Both the position numbers and the translations under genes were made by a program. Below are positions 1 through 11,283 of a DNA stretch of 64,000 nt, piece after piece. The stretch is from Purshia tridentata (lineage: Eukaryota > Streptophyta > Magnoliopsida > Rosales > Rosaceae), in assembly GCA_003254885.1 (NCBI GenBank), contig QANT01007188.1, positions 1 to 64,000 of the forward strand, given 5' to 3'. Within the stretch, counting starts at the first letter, position 1. Every line of letters starts with the position of its first letter. The notes under the pieces were generated by a model. The model ran no database searches. It had not been told where the DNA came from and saw only the letters and a program-made list of their open reading frames with translations.

Positions 1-802
1 GTCGAAATTTCCATCGAAAATTTCCACAGAACCGATATTTAACTCCTTGCATCTATTATCTCTTTCTTTCTTATTGGAGAGTAGCTTAACATCCATGTAA
101 TAAGATAAAATGGATACATAGAAAAACAAAATAAATTAGAACAAATATTTTACCGACTTGAGTCCAACTCCACCTTACATATTTCTTAATTCAAGAGAAA
201 TGATAATGCTTTTTAAAATTAGCTTTACACTCTTTATTCTTCACAAAAAAAGAATGCATGAAACTAGTTTTGAAGTGCAAATAACAGTTCTGCGACCAAT
301 GTAGAGTTTTAACGCTTTCATTACAACTTAACAAGATATCTCACTTAATATTTTGCTTCATTGTTCTTCCTTCTTCTCTCTTCAACTTTCTCTCAAATCA
401 ATTTATGTTAAGGAATAAGATTGGTTCAAAGCTAACCATGGTCCATGGTCCATGGAACATGAACCTTATGTTGGTTGGGTCTTAAAAAGTGCAACCTTTG
501 TCTTTTCCTGTGTGTGTTGGTTTGTGACACTTGGCAATTTCAAAGATGAATGGGATTGCAAGCTTTGTCATACTTTATTTTGAAAAACTTCACTATATTC
601 AACACTTTTTATTTACAGAACAAGCAGGAATGCCACAAAAGAAAGGAGACAGAGTGATTCAGCTTAAAAAGTAATGGCTAGTGGTACAAAACTTGAGTAA
701 TGGAAGAAATATACAGAAATATGGGAGATGAAAATGAATACATAGGCTTAGTCATCCATCAATACTTGAAGATTCAAGAACGTCTCCCATCTTCAGTAAA
801 TG
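1..802. other. Downstream flank of the SD2-5-like gene
   Basis: AT-rich sequence with no convincing gene. It contains three tandem CCATGGT units near 436-455. The part nearest 802 is probably the 3' untranslated region of the receptor kinase, which is read leftwards. Confidence 0.5.
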
Positions 803-3256
803 TTATCTCGGCCCAGAAAGGCGCACTGCAGAAAGGTAGGCATCACTGTTGCAGTCTGATGGTCCTGAGGAAGTCCCCTCCTCGCTGATCGATTTGTAGA
901 AACTCGAATAAAGGCGTGCACCGATTGAGGAGGTTGGAGGCTGAGGAACTGGAAAGAGGCCTTCAAGCATTTGGACAACCTTGGTCATTGATGGCCTCAA
1001 AGACATGTCTTCTTGTATGCACCACAATGCAACCAGAATGGCTGTGTGAACCCTCTCGTCGGCTTCATTTTCTCCCAGCTTTGTATCAAGGATGTCTCTC
1101 AGTTTCCCTTCTTCCAACATCTTGAAGGCGTAGGATGGAAAATGCGATTTTTCAGAACCTTCTGTTGGGTCATAGTTCTTTCTGCCACCAATGATCTCTA
1201 ACAGCAGCATTCCGTAGCTATACACATCGCTCTTCTCTGATATAGCATAGCTAGTGATCCACTCTGGTGCAAGGTAACCCCGAGTTCCACGTAGTGTTGT
1301 GAAAACATGGCTCTGCTCCCTGGTCATCAGCTTTGCCAAACCAAAATCCGAGACTTTGGCATGGTAATGGTTGTCAAGGAGCACGTTTTCAGGCTTTATG
1401 TCACAGTGAACAATCTTTTGATCACAATCTTCATGGAGATAAGCTAGTCCTTTAGCCGTACCCAATGCTATATTGAATCTTGTTTCCCAATCCAAAAGGA
1501 ATTCTTTGTTTTTCTTGAAAATCCATTTATCGAGGGACCCATTTGCCATGTACTCGTAAACAAGAAGTCGATGGCTTCCTTCTGCACAGAATCCCCTGAG
1601 CCGGACCAAGTGTAGATGATGGATACTGCCAATGATGCTAACTTCAGCTCGAAACTCTTTCTTTCCCTGGCCAATGCCTTCCAACTTCTTCACAGCCAGT
1701 TGAGTTCCGTCTGCGAGAACACCTTGGTAAACTGAGCCAAAACCTCCTTGCCCAAGCTTCATTGAGAAGTTAGTAGTTGCAGTCTGAAGATCGTTGTAAC
1801 TGAAACGGATGGGCATCCCGGACAAATTTTCCAAGAAATTTTCCTCTTCTGAAGTCTCTTCAGGAGAGTCAGGTGAGTTCCTCTTCCTCCTGTGGTATCT
1901 GTATCCCACATAAAGTAGGACACAAATAACAAGTACTGTAGAAATAGCTATGATCACAATATAAGGGAAGTGTTTCTGGCTGCTTCCACCCCCCTCAGTA
2001 CCACTGCCTCCATCCCTCAAGACCTTAACGTAAGAAACAAGGCCTGAGCTCTTGTCAGAATTTTGGAAGCTACCTATCCTGTCAAACAGAAAACAATTTC
2101 TTGTACTGTTTTGGAAGAACAAAGCAACGCATGAACAGTTGCCAAGGCAAGATGTTTTGCAACCATCCAAATCAGTCTTTGAAGAGGGTGAAACGAATCC
2201 CAGCGCAAAATAATAGAGCCCAGCCCCAGCATTTACAAGCTCGGTAGAACCCTTTGAGGGATCACATGAAGAGACAATCCCTGTCTTGCAATTAGGACGA
2301 GAGCTAAGACCCGAAGGGCACTGGCACTTGTTGTTACTGAAACACTCAAAATATGCATCACAAGGTTCTGGGGTGCTGCATGAATCGCTTGGTATTTTTA
2401 TTGGTGAAGCACCACTTGACCCTCCATTCTGAAGATTGCTGAAAGAGATAAATCCATCACTTCCTAAAACTGCAATCCATGTGCCATTTGCATCAATATT
2501 GCTTGAGAAAATAAATTGCCATAGTAACACTTTGGTTCGATCATAGAACTTCCATGAATTTGCACTGATAGATGCTGAAGTGACTACCCCATTATCCGTG
2601 TTGATTGTTTTACGGCTTTCTTTCGCCATAGACCAATAAGGCTGTGGTGTTTGGAAACCTGCGGAAAGAATCATGTCGCCTGACTTGATTTCCAGAACAT
2701 AACTGAAGTTGTTGGAGCTAGGATCGCTTACAAGTTTCATTCCTTCTTGGAAACTTTGGTTCCACAATAGGGTATCAGTTGGATGGCTAAAACTCTGCCA
2801 AACTACTCCATTGTCATCCCCAAGAAAAACCAAATTTCCTGAGTCCTGCATTTCTATGGCAGAAACTCTTTTGCCACCAGTATCTACAGACCAAACCACA
2901 GTCCCACCTTTTTGCAAGTGCACACTACCCTTATCATCAAACACAAATTTATCGGAATTCGAAACTGGGGAACCCCTGTTTGCAGACCAGACTACTCTTG
3001 AACTGTCCATGTGGAAGACAACTAGAATAAACAATGTGACATCTTGGGTAGTGGTGAAGCCAAAACCAAACTCAGAGCTGTTAGATAAGAGAAAAAACCC
3101 GTCATTATCGATCCAATTCATCTGAGCCCCTTGAAATCCCGGATAAATCTTGCCAAAACTTCGAATACTAGCCAGGCAGGTTTTGGACAACAAGAGAATC
3201 GACAAAAATATGAAGCCCATGAAATGAATGAAGCTCCAATCCCCCATGGCTACCAT
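803..3256 (-). CDS. SD2-5: G-type lectin S-receptor-like Ser/Thr protein kinase, SD2-5 type
   Basis: Single-exon plasma-membrane receptor kinase of 817 residues, the normal length for SD2-5 proteins. Domains seen in order: signal peptide (about 1-29), bulb-type mannose lectin domain (about 60-165), cysteine-rich EGF-like stretch (about 293-325), PAN/apple-like domain (about 345-415), transmembrane helix (about 430-452), and a protein kinase domain (about 497-770). The kinase shows the glycine loop GQGGFGSVY, the ATP-binding Lys523, the catalytic loop HCDIKPEN with Asp619, and DFG at 637-639. Cys replaces the Arg of HRD, so it is a non-RD kinase, as is usual in this subfamily. Translation may start at residue 1 or at Met4 (3247). 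The family senses extracellular ligands and signals in defence and stress; the ligand here is unknown. No truncation seen. Confidence 0.95.
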   Translation of the reverse strand: MVAMGDWSFIHFMGFIFLSILLLSKTCLASIRSFGKIYPGFQGAQMNWIDNDGFFLLSNSSEFGFGFTTTQDVTLFILVVFHMDSSRVVWSANRGSPVSNSDKFVFDDKGSVHLQKGGTVVWSVDTGGKRVSAIEMQDSGNLVFLGDDNGVVWQSFSHPTDTLLWNQSFQEGMKLVSDPSSNNFSYVLEIKSGDMILSAGFQTPQPYWSMAKESRKTINTDNGVVTSASISANSWKFYDRTKVLLWQFIFSSNIDANGTWIAVLGSDGFISFSNLQNGGSSGASPIKIPSDSCSTPEPCDAYFECFSNNKCQCPSGLSSRPNCKTGIVSSCDPSKGSTELVNAGAGLYYFALGFVSPSSKTDLDGCKTSCLGNCSCVALFFQNSTRNCFLFDRIGSFQNSDKSSGLVSYVKVLRDGGSGTEGGGSSQKHFPYIVIIAISTVLVICVLLYVGYRYHRRKRNSPDSPEETSEEENFLENLSGMPIRFSYNDLQTATTNFSMKLGQGGFGSVYQGVLADGTQLAVKKLEGIGQGKKEFRAEVSIIGSIHHLHLVRLRGFCAEGSHRLLVYEYMANGSLDKWIFKKNKEFLLDWETRFNIALGTAKGLAYLHEDCDQKIVHCDIKPENVLLDNHYHAKVSDFGLAKLMTREQSHVFTTLRGTRGYLAPEWITSYAISEKSDVYSYGMLLLEIIGGRKNYDPTEGSEKSHFPSYAFKMLEEGKLRDILDTKLGENEADERVHTAILVALWCIQEDMSLRPSMTKVVQMLEGLFPVPQPPTSSIGARLYSSFYKSISEEGTSSGPSDCNSDAYLSAVRLSGPR

Positions 3257-4310
3257 AAGATTGCGAAAATCAAATATTGCAGAAGAAGATCACAATTAAC
3301 CAAAGAATAGACAAGAAACCTTTACACTGGAAATGACCATAAAGGAAAGGAGGACGTGGGGAAAAAGAACACTTTCAAGTGTTTGCATATGAGACCAACC
3401 AAAAAAGAAAGAACTGTTTGCATGCCAATCACATGACCTATGTTCAGAAATTGAATCTACCTAAGGAAAGTGCACTACAGCGCAAAAAAAAAAAAATTTA
3501 AAATACAATACCTAAGGAGACATATAAGAAGACATACCAAGCTGAATTGAGAGAGAGATGTGAAAGTTTCCCCAACTTGAAGAGAAATGGCTAGCCGATG
3601 AAAAGAAGAGACATTTGACCCGGAATGATCAAGATGAAAACATATATGTGAAAAGGAGAAAGCCTTTCCACGGTGTACACACAGATTTCCAATACTTTCC
3701 TTATCTACCAACTGCCCCTGAAATCCTAACTTTAATTGCTTTGCATAGAGCTGCAACAAAATACCAAACTTTTTCTATGAAGAGGAGAGATGCTCAGCTC
3801 AGTGACTTGAATTTCAGACAATTTTGTCTTAAAGATGAAGAACACCAAATCTGACCAAAACTCAGTTGAAGTTTGAACTTAAAGATGTGAAATTCAGAGA
3901 CTTTAACTCTATGTCAATTGATGGGCAGTTCTCCATTCAGTCATGAAATGAGAAAGAACCAGAAATAAGGCTAGAAAAGAAGAAAACCCATCTGTCATAA
4001 TTAATGGGTACTCGTACTCCTCATGTGGTCATGTTGCAGAGAAACAAAGATTTTCATGTGGAACGAGTCAGATACAGGGCAAGCAATTAATGAACTATGG
4101 ACAGAGAAATATTGGGTATATAGGGACAGAGCCAGAGAGATATGAAGGGACAGACCCAGCGAGATACCGAGAGAGAGGTAGCTCTCACCTCCTCACTTTG
4201 TTGCTGATGATGAGGCAGAGGTAGCAGACACACACAAGTGGATTTGCGGAATGAGTCTCTGGCTTTTTCCTTAATCTGTTTCTTTGCTTCTGTCACAAGC
4301 TTGAGAGATC
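3257..4310 (-). promoter_or_regulatory. 5' leader and promoter region of the SD2-5-like gene
   Basis: No conserved protein coding was recognised here on either strand. The stretch lies directly upstream of the start codon and is the likely leader and proximal promoter. A leader intron is possible, but I could not place its ends. Confidence 0.35.
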
Positions 4311-5249
4311 TGAGGTGGGCTTTGGTTTTTTAAAATGTGGTTGAGAAACTGTCCAAATAGAACGTCATAGTCTTTTATTGATTGACAGATCCAATAATTT
4401 ATTGTTTAATTGTCAAAAACATTATTTTAATTCATTTCCCATTTCAACTACAGAAGGGAAAGCGGCCTTCTTTTCCATTCGACCAAGCCAACTGCAATTT
4501 TCTGTGAGTTGCTGATTTGGTTCATTCATTTGGTTTCCATTTGGCAAATAAAGAAAAGATAGAACTTGAACTGTAATTAATGACTGCCTCAGTTGGACTT
4601 AAATTTGAGATATAACCGGGTTTAGTTGATATGATCTGGATATGGTAGATGAGCCATCTACAGGTCTAATTGAATTGATGGTGGGATTATTAATTGCTTG
4701 GTGTGAGGGTGGTTGGACTAAGGTGAGGGATGAAGAGTCAAGGCTTTCTTGTACAGCAATGGCAATTATGGCATGGGACGTCTGTTGAAGCAGTTTCAAT
4801 GGTGGGTCCTGAAGTCAAATTCTTTTTATCCAAGTGGAACCATTCTTTAATCCAAGTGCAAATTAAAATTCAAGATATGCATGGTCATCAAAATTACGAT
4901 CATTAATAATAAGTTCATAATAAACAAAACAAAACTTCGAAATGGCCAAGGTATTAGATACCTCGTAACCAAAGACAATGCATCACATTAATAAAAATAT
5001 AGAAGGAAAAAGAGTAGGCCAATGGTTATCTCTGGTCTCTATCTTATCATTGCAATTTAAAGCCGTGATGCTCACATAACTAGTTAAGACTCAAAAATAT
5101 TTATTACTCAAGCTTCAGAGTTTTTTTTATTTTGTATCTAGGAAGAGAGCTTAAGGTATTGAGTTTGAATCCCCTCCCTAATATCATTTGATTAATATAT
5201 GTGAATACATAGTAGCATTCTAATGAATATATCTAATTTTTTTTATTAG

Positions 5250-5708
5250 AGAGGCGAGAGAGAATTTGAATTCAGATATGTAGAGATAAACTTTTATTCT
5301 CGGTCAATTAAGCCAATCTTAATTCACAATAAATATATCTAAAGTAAATACTTAATTTGAAGATTGGTGATTACGGTTCAAACTTCTAATTAGCTCATTT
5401 TACCCACCAAGATTCGTCTCAAATTCCTCAAATTCAATTCTCAATCTAAGTCGTCCTCATTAGAATGATACTAGGTGTTAGTGTGCATAGAGGCTCATTC
5501 ACGTTTTTATTAAGTCGCTCATATAAACATGACTTTATGATTTAATGTCTGAGATTCAAGTCCTCAAGTCAGATAATTAATTTAATTTTTCACTACAATG
5601 CTATCGTCTATAAGTATTTAACTTGAGAATATCTGTGAATTGAGATTGGTTTAATTTACCGAGAATAAAAACTTTTTTTACACATCCGGATTTAAACCTT
5701 CCTCTTCT
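5250..5708. repeat. Inverted pair of about 75-80-bp repeats (MITE-like)
   Basis: The left arm (5250-5329) and the right arm (5634-5708) are reverse complements with moderate divergence. Shared words include TTTTATTCTCGGT and CAATCT-AATTCACA, the latter with one to two changes between arms. About 300 bp separate the arms. The layout suggests the ends of an old non-autonomous element. No clear target duplication was seen. Confidence 0.5.
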
Positions 5709-8590
5709 TTATGATAAAAAATAAAAAAGTTTGAAGAGACCTAGCATATAGTGGCATAATCCGAACAAATTTTTCTTCAAGGACTATTATTGCAACAAAT
5801 AAAAAAAAATAAACACCATTTATTCATATAATTGTGATTAAACAATTAGGCGAATGAGACAATAAAAGTAGTAGATATGAAATGGTTAAAAGATTTAGTA
5901 TATATTATTTAATTTGTTATTGGTACAGATGATTCATGTAGCAGAAACCTTAATTGCAGCAAAGATGTACAGCCTGTAGTAGTGTGGTGGGAACAAAACC
6001 ATGTGCTTGTGATGTCCTTGTAGTTAAGTTTATTGTTTTGGAATAAGAACCTATGCAGCCTATATGTGCTCATTCTAGTACTGTACTTATTTACTGTTAA
6101 GCTATAGAGCGTACAGCATTACCATATATTATAAGACATTAATGGACCAAGCATTAAGTTCGATAACTGGACAAGATCCTCAAAATCTGATTTTAATCTG
6201 TACAAATCAAGAAATTATCTGATTTTTATTATTATTTTCAAGTGTAGTCTCTCATGATGTGAATCGTTATTTATTTTATTAGAAGATTTCTAAAGTTTAA
6301 ATCATTGTCTCAGATAAAAAAGAAAACCCTGGTTTATAAATGGTGTTCTTAATTGCATGGTTGTACCGTATTCTTCATAGCACCCAGTAATAATGGAGAT
6401 TACTTTGATAACTGTTCATTATTTTTGGTTGATCCGATCAAAATAATTGAGGCACAGATTAATATAAAGAGCAAAATAGAAAATAGAAAGGGTAAAATCT
6501 GTTTGTTTAAGACAATTCTAGTCCTATTAAACTATTTGAATGGACCCAGATCCCGGACTCTGAACCCGACTCCCATTGCTAGTATATATATATTTTCTGG
6601 GTATGTGGTAGAATAATATTCTAAGTCTTTCAAGCACTTGGAGTATTTCTATTCATAGAATCATAGTAGCCTAGATTCTAAATTAAATTTACAGAACTCC
6701 AAAACTTAAAGTCATATTAGGAAGGATAAGTTGGCTTTTCATAGTATATTCTGCGGATTTTTTTTATCAACCTTATAATTTTCAGTTTAAACGATGTTAT
6801 TTTATAGTTTAATTTGTTTAAATAACATAATAACAAACATAAGTACAATACTAACAAATAGAGACAAATTATTTACTACTTAACATAAAGTTATACAAAA
6901 TATTTGTATCCAACCAATGTTATCACAGCTTTCAACTTTGGTGTTAAAAATAAATAATAATATTACATTGAAGTTTATTTATTAACATAAAGAAATTTAT
7001 TGAAAAAACCTACTCCAATATAATTGTCGGTTATAAAAACCTTAAAAAGTGGTCATGATCGAGTCATTGCTATTCCATCGAGGTATCTATTAAATGGGTA
7101 GTCACATACTCACATTGATATATATTTGATGTTAATCTTCTTTTTATATCTCACCATTCCATAATCAAGGACCATAAAAACCAATGACAACATAAAGTTT
7201 CATTTTCTTGTTTCCTGTTTTTATGGCCCTCTACTACCAGAAATTGTTTGAACCGATAATTTTCTCATTGGCCAAAATTTAAATCCAATAGTTGGAATCA
7301 GTTTGGATTAAAATCACATGATGGATATTATTATTCGGCCTAGATTAATATGCATTTAAACCGTAATGGCCGAATTCTAGTACTCCGGCTGCTACTAAAT
7401 TAAAAATCATTGAAATCTATCAATCTCTGTGAAACATTTTTATATAGAATTCTTTATGAGTCTATTATAACTCCACCTAAGCTGCATTAAAAATTTTGTG
7501 TCTCAGCATGTTCTGGATCTTACTAGTGATTACAAAACATGCTATAGCAAATGTATTATAATGAATAAATGAGTGAAAGTGTGAAACCAACCAATACTAC
7601 TAAAACACGACTACCACCTTTGGTTCACCAAACTGGCTTGATTAATTTGTATATGTTTGTTTTCTCCAACTTGGAGATCTCAACATGTGAATGAGCATTG
7701 TCCAGAATAAAATTGAATTCTTCTAGAAGTTCAATTATTCATGAATTATACTTCATTATCTTTCAATAAAAGGGTAAATGGCCGGTGATCATAGATGCAA
7801 ATGACAATAAAACTCTCAAAGTCTCAATCATTGAACAAAATAACTAATTATAATGTTTAATGTAATTAAAAAAAACCCTAAGAGTGTTACAGTGTGTATG
7901 GTCCCTCTAATTTGTATGAAGTTTTTATACTTTATTTTTTCTATATTTTGAGGTAACAATTCACAAGTACCATATACCATGCCTTTTAGTCGTTGCAGTT
8001 TATATTAAGCTTTTATGTAGACTAAAAATAATTAAAATACAAAGAAAAGACCACGCTTCCTCATTAAGTAATGAAGGTATTCATTAATTATATATCTTTT
8101 ATTTTAGGAACGTGTATCATTCATGAACGTGTCAAAATGATATCACAGTCTCTAATCAGGGGATAATGACAACATTAAATAAAGTAAAAATGATTAATTA
8201 GGAAAGGACTTTTAGGTCACCAATGTGATTACTGATAATTATATATATACAGAGATATGACTTTGAAAGTAGTATTTATAATTATATGGACCAAGGTCGT
8301 GGTATTAGGCAGAAAGGGGTTGCAGATAATTAGCTTCGAAGAAACAACTTTTAAGTTTTCAAACGTTGTCTTAATTCTTAAAAAGTGTGATCAGCAGAGC
8401 AGTAATGTGTTTGAAAAACATGCATCAGCAACTTGCAAACTTGCACATAAAATATGCATTAGGTAGTGTGAATCCCTTCTCAAATTTTCAACAAAGAGAA
8501 AAATGCATTATTAAAGTTTTAGCTTACCACATTGCAGAGCTATATGAATGACAGAAACCCTATGCATGGCTGTATACATAGACCCTTTCT

Positions 8591-8626
8591 TTATATATAT
8601 ATATATATTTGGGTATATATATACAC
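8591..8626. repeat. TA microsatellite
   Basis: Two short runs of TA repeats separated by TTGGG. A simple repeat in spacer DNA. Confidence 0.8.
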
Positions 8627-9097
8627 TTTCACTATTTCACATATAGAATATTTGCTATGGTCGCGATTGTACTAGCTAGTGTAAAGCTAGAGATTTTACT
8701 TTCTTATAATGTGTGCGAGTGAAAGAGCAATGAATTAGTAATATTTCTTGATCATGAAATGAAATTTCAGGAGTGTCATAACCATTCACGTACGATTGTA
8801 AACGTTAAGAATAAAAATGATATTTGCAGGATACCGAAGAAATTAATATTATCTCTTGGTAGTATAATTATCATTATCATTTATTACAAAGTTAAAATGG
8901 GGAATAGGAATGAGAAAATTAGAAACCCAATTCCTCGTTTGGGAATGTAAAATTTACGTTATGTGGGTTTTGGAGTTTGGATGGACATAATTAAGAATGA
9001 GAAACCCACCATTCCATTTTCCTTTTACACTTAAGAAAAATGAATTTCATACTCATTCTCAAACCTCCATTTTGGCAAATAAATTTTTTTAATTACA

Positions 9098-9168
9098 GAG
9101 GGATTCGAACCAAGGTGTGTAGAGAAGAGTTTTTATCTTTGACTAATTAGGCTAATTCTAATTCACCC
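9098..9168 (+). repeat. Third copy of the dispersed repeat seen at 5250 and 5634
   Basis: It matches the arm sequence of the inverted pair in the same orientation as the left arm: a purine-rich start, GATTCGAA, GTGTAGAGA, TTTTTAT, then CTAATTCTAATTCAC. It shows that the arm is a dispersed repeat and not unique to that locus. Confidence 0.4.
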
Positions 9169-10817
9169 ATTTTGTTAAATAAATGAGTATGAGGATTATT
9201 ATGCCCCCCGAAAAAGAAGAAGCTTGGGCCTGAGGGGAGCAAAAAATAGCCAACCCAAATGAAATGGAAAAAGAAATGAGAACTATTTTGCTGGCCCAAA
9301 TGAAAATGAGAAAAAATTTAGGCAGTCCAAAGCCTATATAGCCTTGTGAACGCAGTTTTGCTGGCCCAAAACTAATAGAAGCTTATCATGCATGCCATAT
9401 TGCCATGTATCTTATAATTAGTTCAAGAATATGGTTAGGTTAATTTGTACAATGCATGCAAATATGTTTTAATTTAGGTGAAGTTGAAGAATTATTGAAG
9501 TTGGTTTGGAACGTTTAAGATGCAATTGCTTGTCTATCTCTCTCTTTCGAATTCTATTTCAAGTTGGCCTAAAAGCCCTAAACTTATCTGTCATATTGAT
9601 TAGGCCATCAAAGAAGATAATGTGACTTGGGTGGCAACGCACCCATTAATGTTGAAGTGAATTCGTGGAAGCAATTTTTTAGGATAAAATTTGTATGTAT
9701 CGAGTGTCTATATATTTTAGTACATGAATGTGATAAATTCCAAAAAACAAAAAAAAATAAGTTATACATTTAATTGTGTTTATTTCACTTATTATGTATT
9801 TTAGTATATAATAAGAAAGATGAATACATTAAATAAGTATATCGATCCTTGATAAAAATGTTATCTCAGTAAAAAATAGCTCATCCATGATTGGATTGTT
9901 TTATGATGTTTTATGACGGCTGACCTCAAAGCGTCTAAACCCATACCTCCTAAACGAGTGCTATTTTGGTGAGCAAAATAATTTTCTCTCCTAAACTTAA
10001 CTTCTTCTTAAATGTGATGTGATAATACGTAATGCTTTCAAAAAGTACAATTCGTTGGAGCCCTAATAAAAGCATGTTTATTTTAAACATGTACAACTTA
10101 ACGTATGCTTCTATAATACCGATTGGTTGGTATTGATGTAATAATTTGGGTTAATTATAGCAAAGCCCTTCATAGTCTAATTTTGCACCTCAAACTTCAT
10201 TTTGCCTCACCTTATTTCCCAAATTCTATTTATTACCAGTTTCTCCCAATCCATCCACTTTTTCCATTTTGATGTGACTTATATATAAATAACAAACTTT
10301 GATGAGGGCTAATTTTTTTGGCACAAGTTAGACATCAAAATTTTGAAAGGTTTTCCACTCTTCCGTCACTAAATCTATTTGTTTTGAACACGTGCTAAAA
10401 AAAATAACTCTTTATAATTTATCATTAATTTATGAGTTACGTTAAAATAAAAGATGAAAAAATTAATAAAATTGACGAATTAGTACAAAATGACAGACAA
10501 ATTAAAATTTGAGAGAAAATGAGACCCACATAACAATTTTGTGGACATTACTATAAATAACCCTATGAATTTGAATTCACTCACCTACTCTTCTACTTCA
10601 TATACCCTAAAAGTCAAAAACAATAAAAAAAAGAGTATACTTGAATTCTAGAAGACTAGGAGTGTAGGACTAGGAGGACCCTTTCATGAGATAGATATCT
10701 TGTACACAAGTGGAGTGGCATCACGCAAACGTGTAAATACCTTTCCCTTCAAGGTCAATAGACACATTACCAATTCCATTGGCCCATTGACGCAGGCACA
10801 TCGTCACCCTACACATG

Positions 10818-10953
10818 TCCACGTGTACCGTTAGCTGTCCGCGTTGACGTGTCACCACCCAAACACCCCTTATGACACTCAAACACCCAACGTCCAACTC
10901 AACCAATAAACACACGCCACGTAATCTCGACTCAGTCACGTGACCGTCACGTG
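10818..10953 (+). promoter_or_regulatory. G-box/ABRE cluster upstream of the NT-C2 gene
   Basis: The stretch contains CACGTG cores at 10820-10825, 10937-10942 and 10948-10953, plus a GACGTGTCA word near 10846. The last two cores are exactly 11 bp apart, one helical turn. CACGTG and ACGTGTC are known binding sites for bZIP (ABF) and bHLH (PIF/MYC) factors. The cluster lies 330-465 bp before the ATG of the NT-C2 gene, so it is a plausible promoter module. Function is inferred. Confidence 0.5.
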
Positions 10954-11283
10954 AACTCCCCGATTTAGTTCGTCTCTCTTTAAACGTGTTTCAATGGCTG
11001 CATAGTGCACACACGGAATTAAAAGAAAAGACTTGCTGGACTCATCCAGACTCGGCCATGCAGAGCTTGCAAAAGCCATAGCTGTCCTGACCCAATATAG
11101 AAAGACCCTCACCCTCTCTTTTTATTGTCTCTGCCAATTAAGACTCGCTCTCAAAATACCCATTTTCATTTTTTTTTGGTTTACATGAAAATATCTGTCT
11201 CTATATCTGTTTTTGAAGGTCTGGGAAAGTAAAAAGAAAAAAAGGGAGAATCTTAATTTTTTTGAAGACAATCATCGATCATC

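Larger units (their letters stand above)
4311..10700. other. AT-rich intergenic spacer
   Basis: About 6.4 kb without a supported gene. Open frames are short and unlike any protein I know. It carries several degenerate repeat copies (listed separately), a TA microsatellite and many homopolymer runs, typical of old transposon debris in plant spacers. Confidence 0.6.

Noticed and set aside
436-455. Three CCATGGT units as a regulatory array
   Set aside because: A short palindromic simple repeat far from any start codon; nothing supports a function.
4087-4296. 69-codon minus-strand frame upstream of SD2-5
   Set aside because: Low-complexity Ser/Leu/Cys text in the leader or promoter region; could at most be an upstream frame and has no conservation I recognise.
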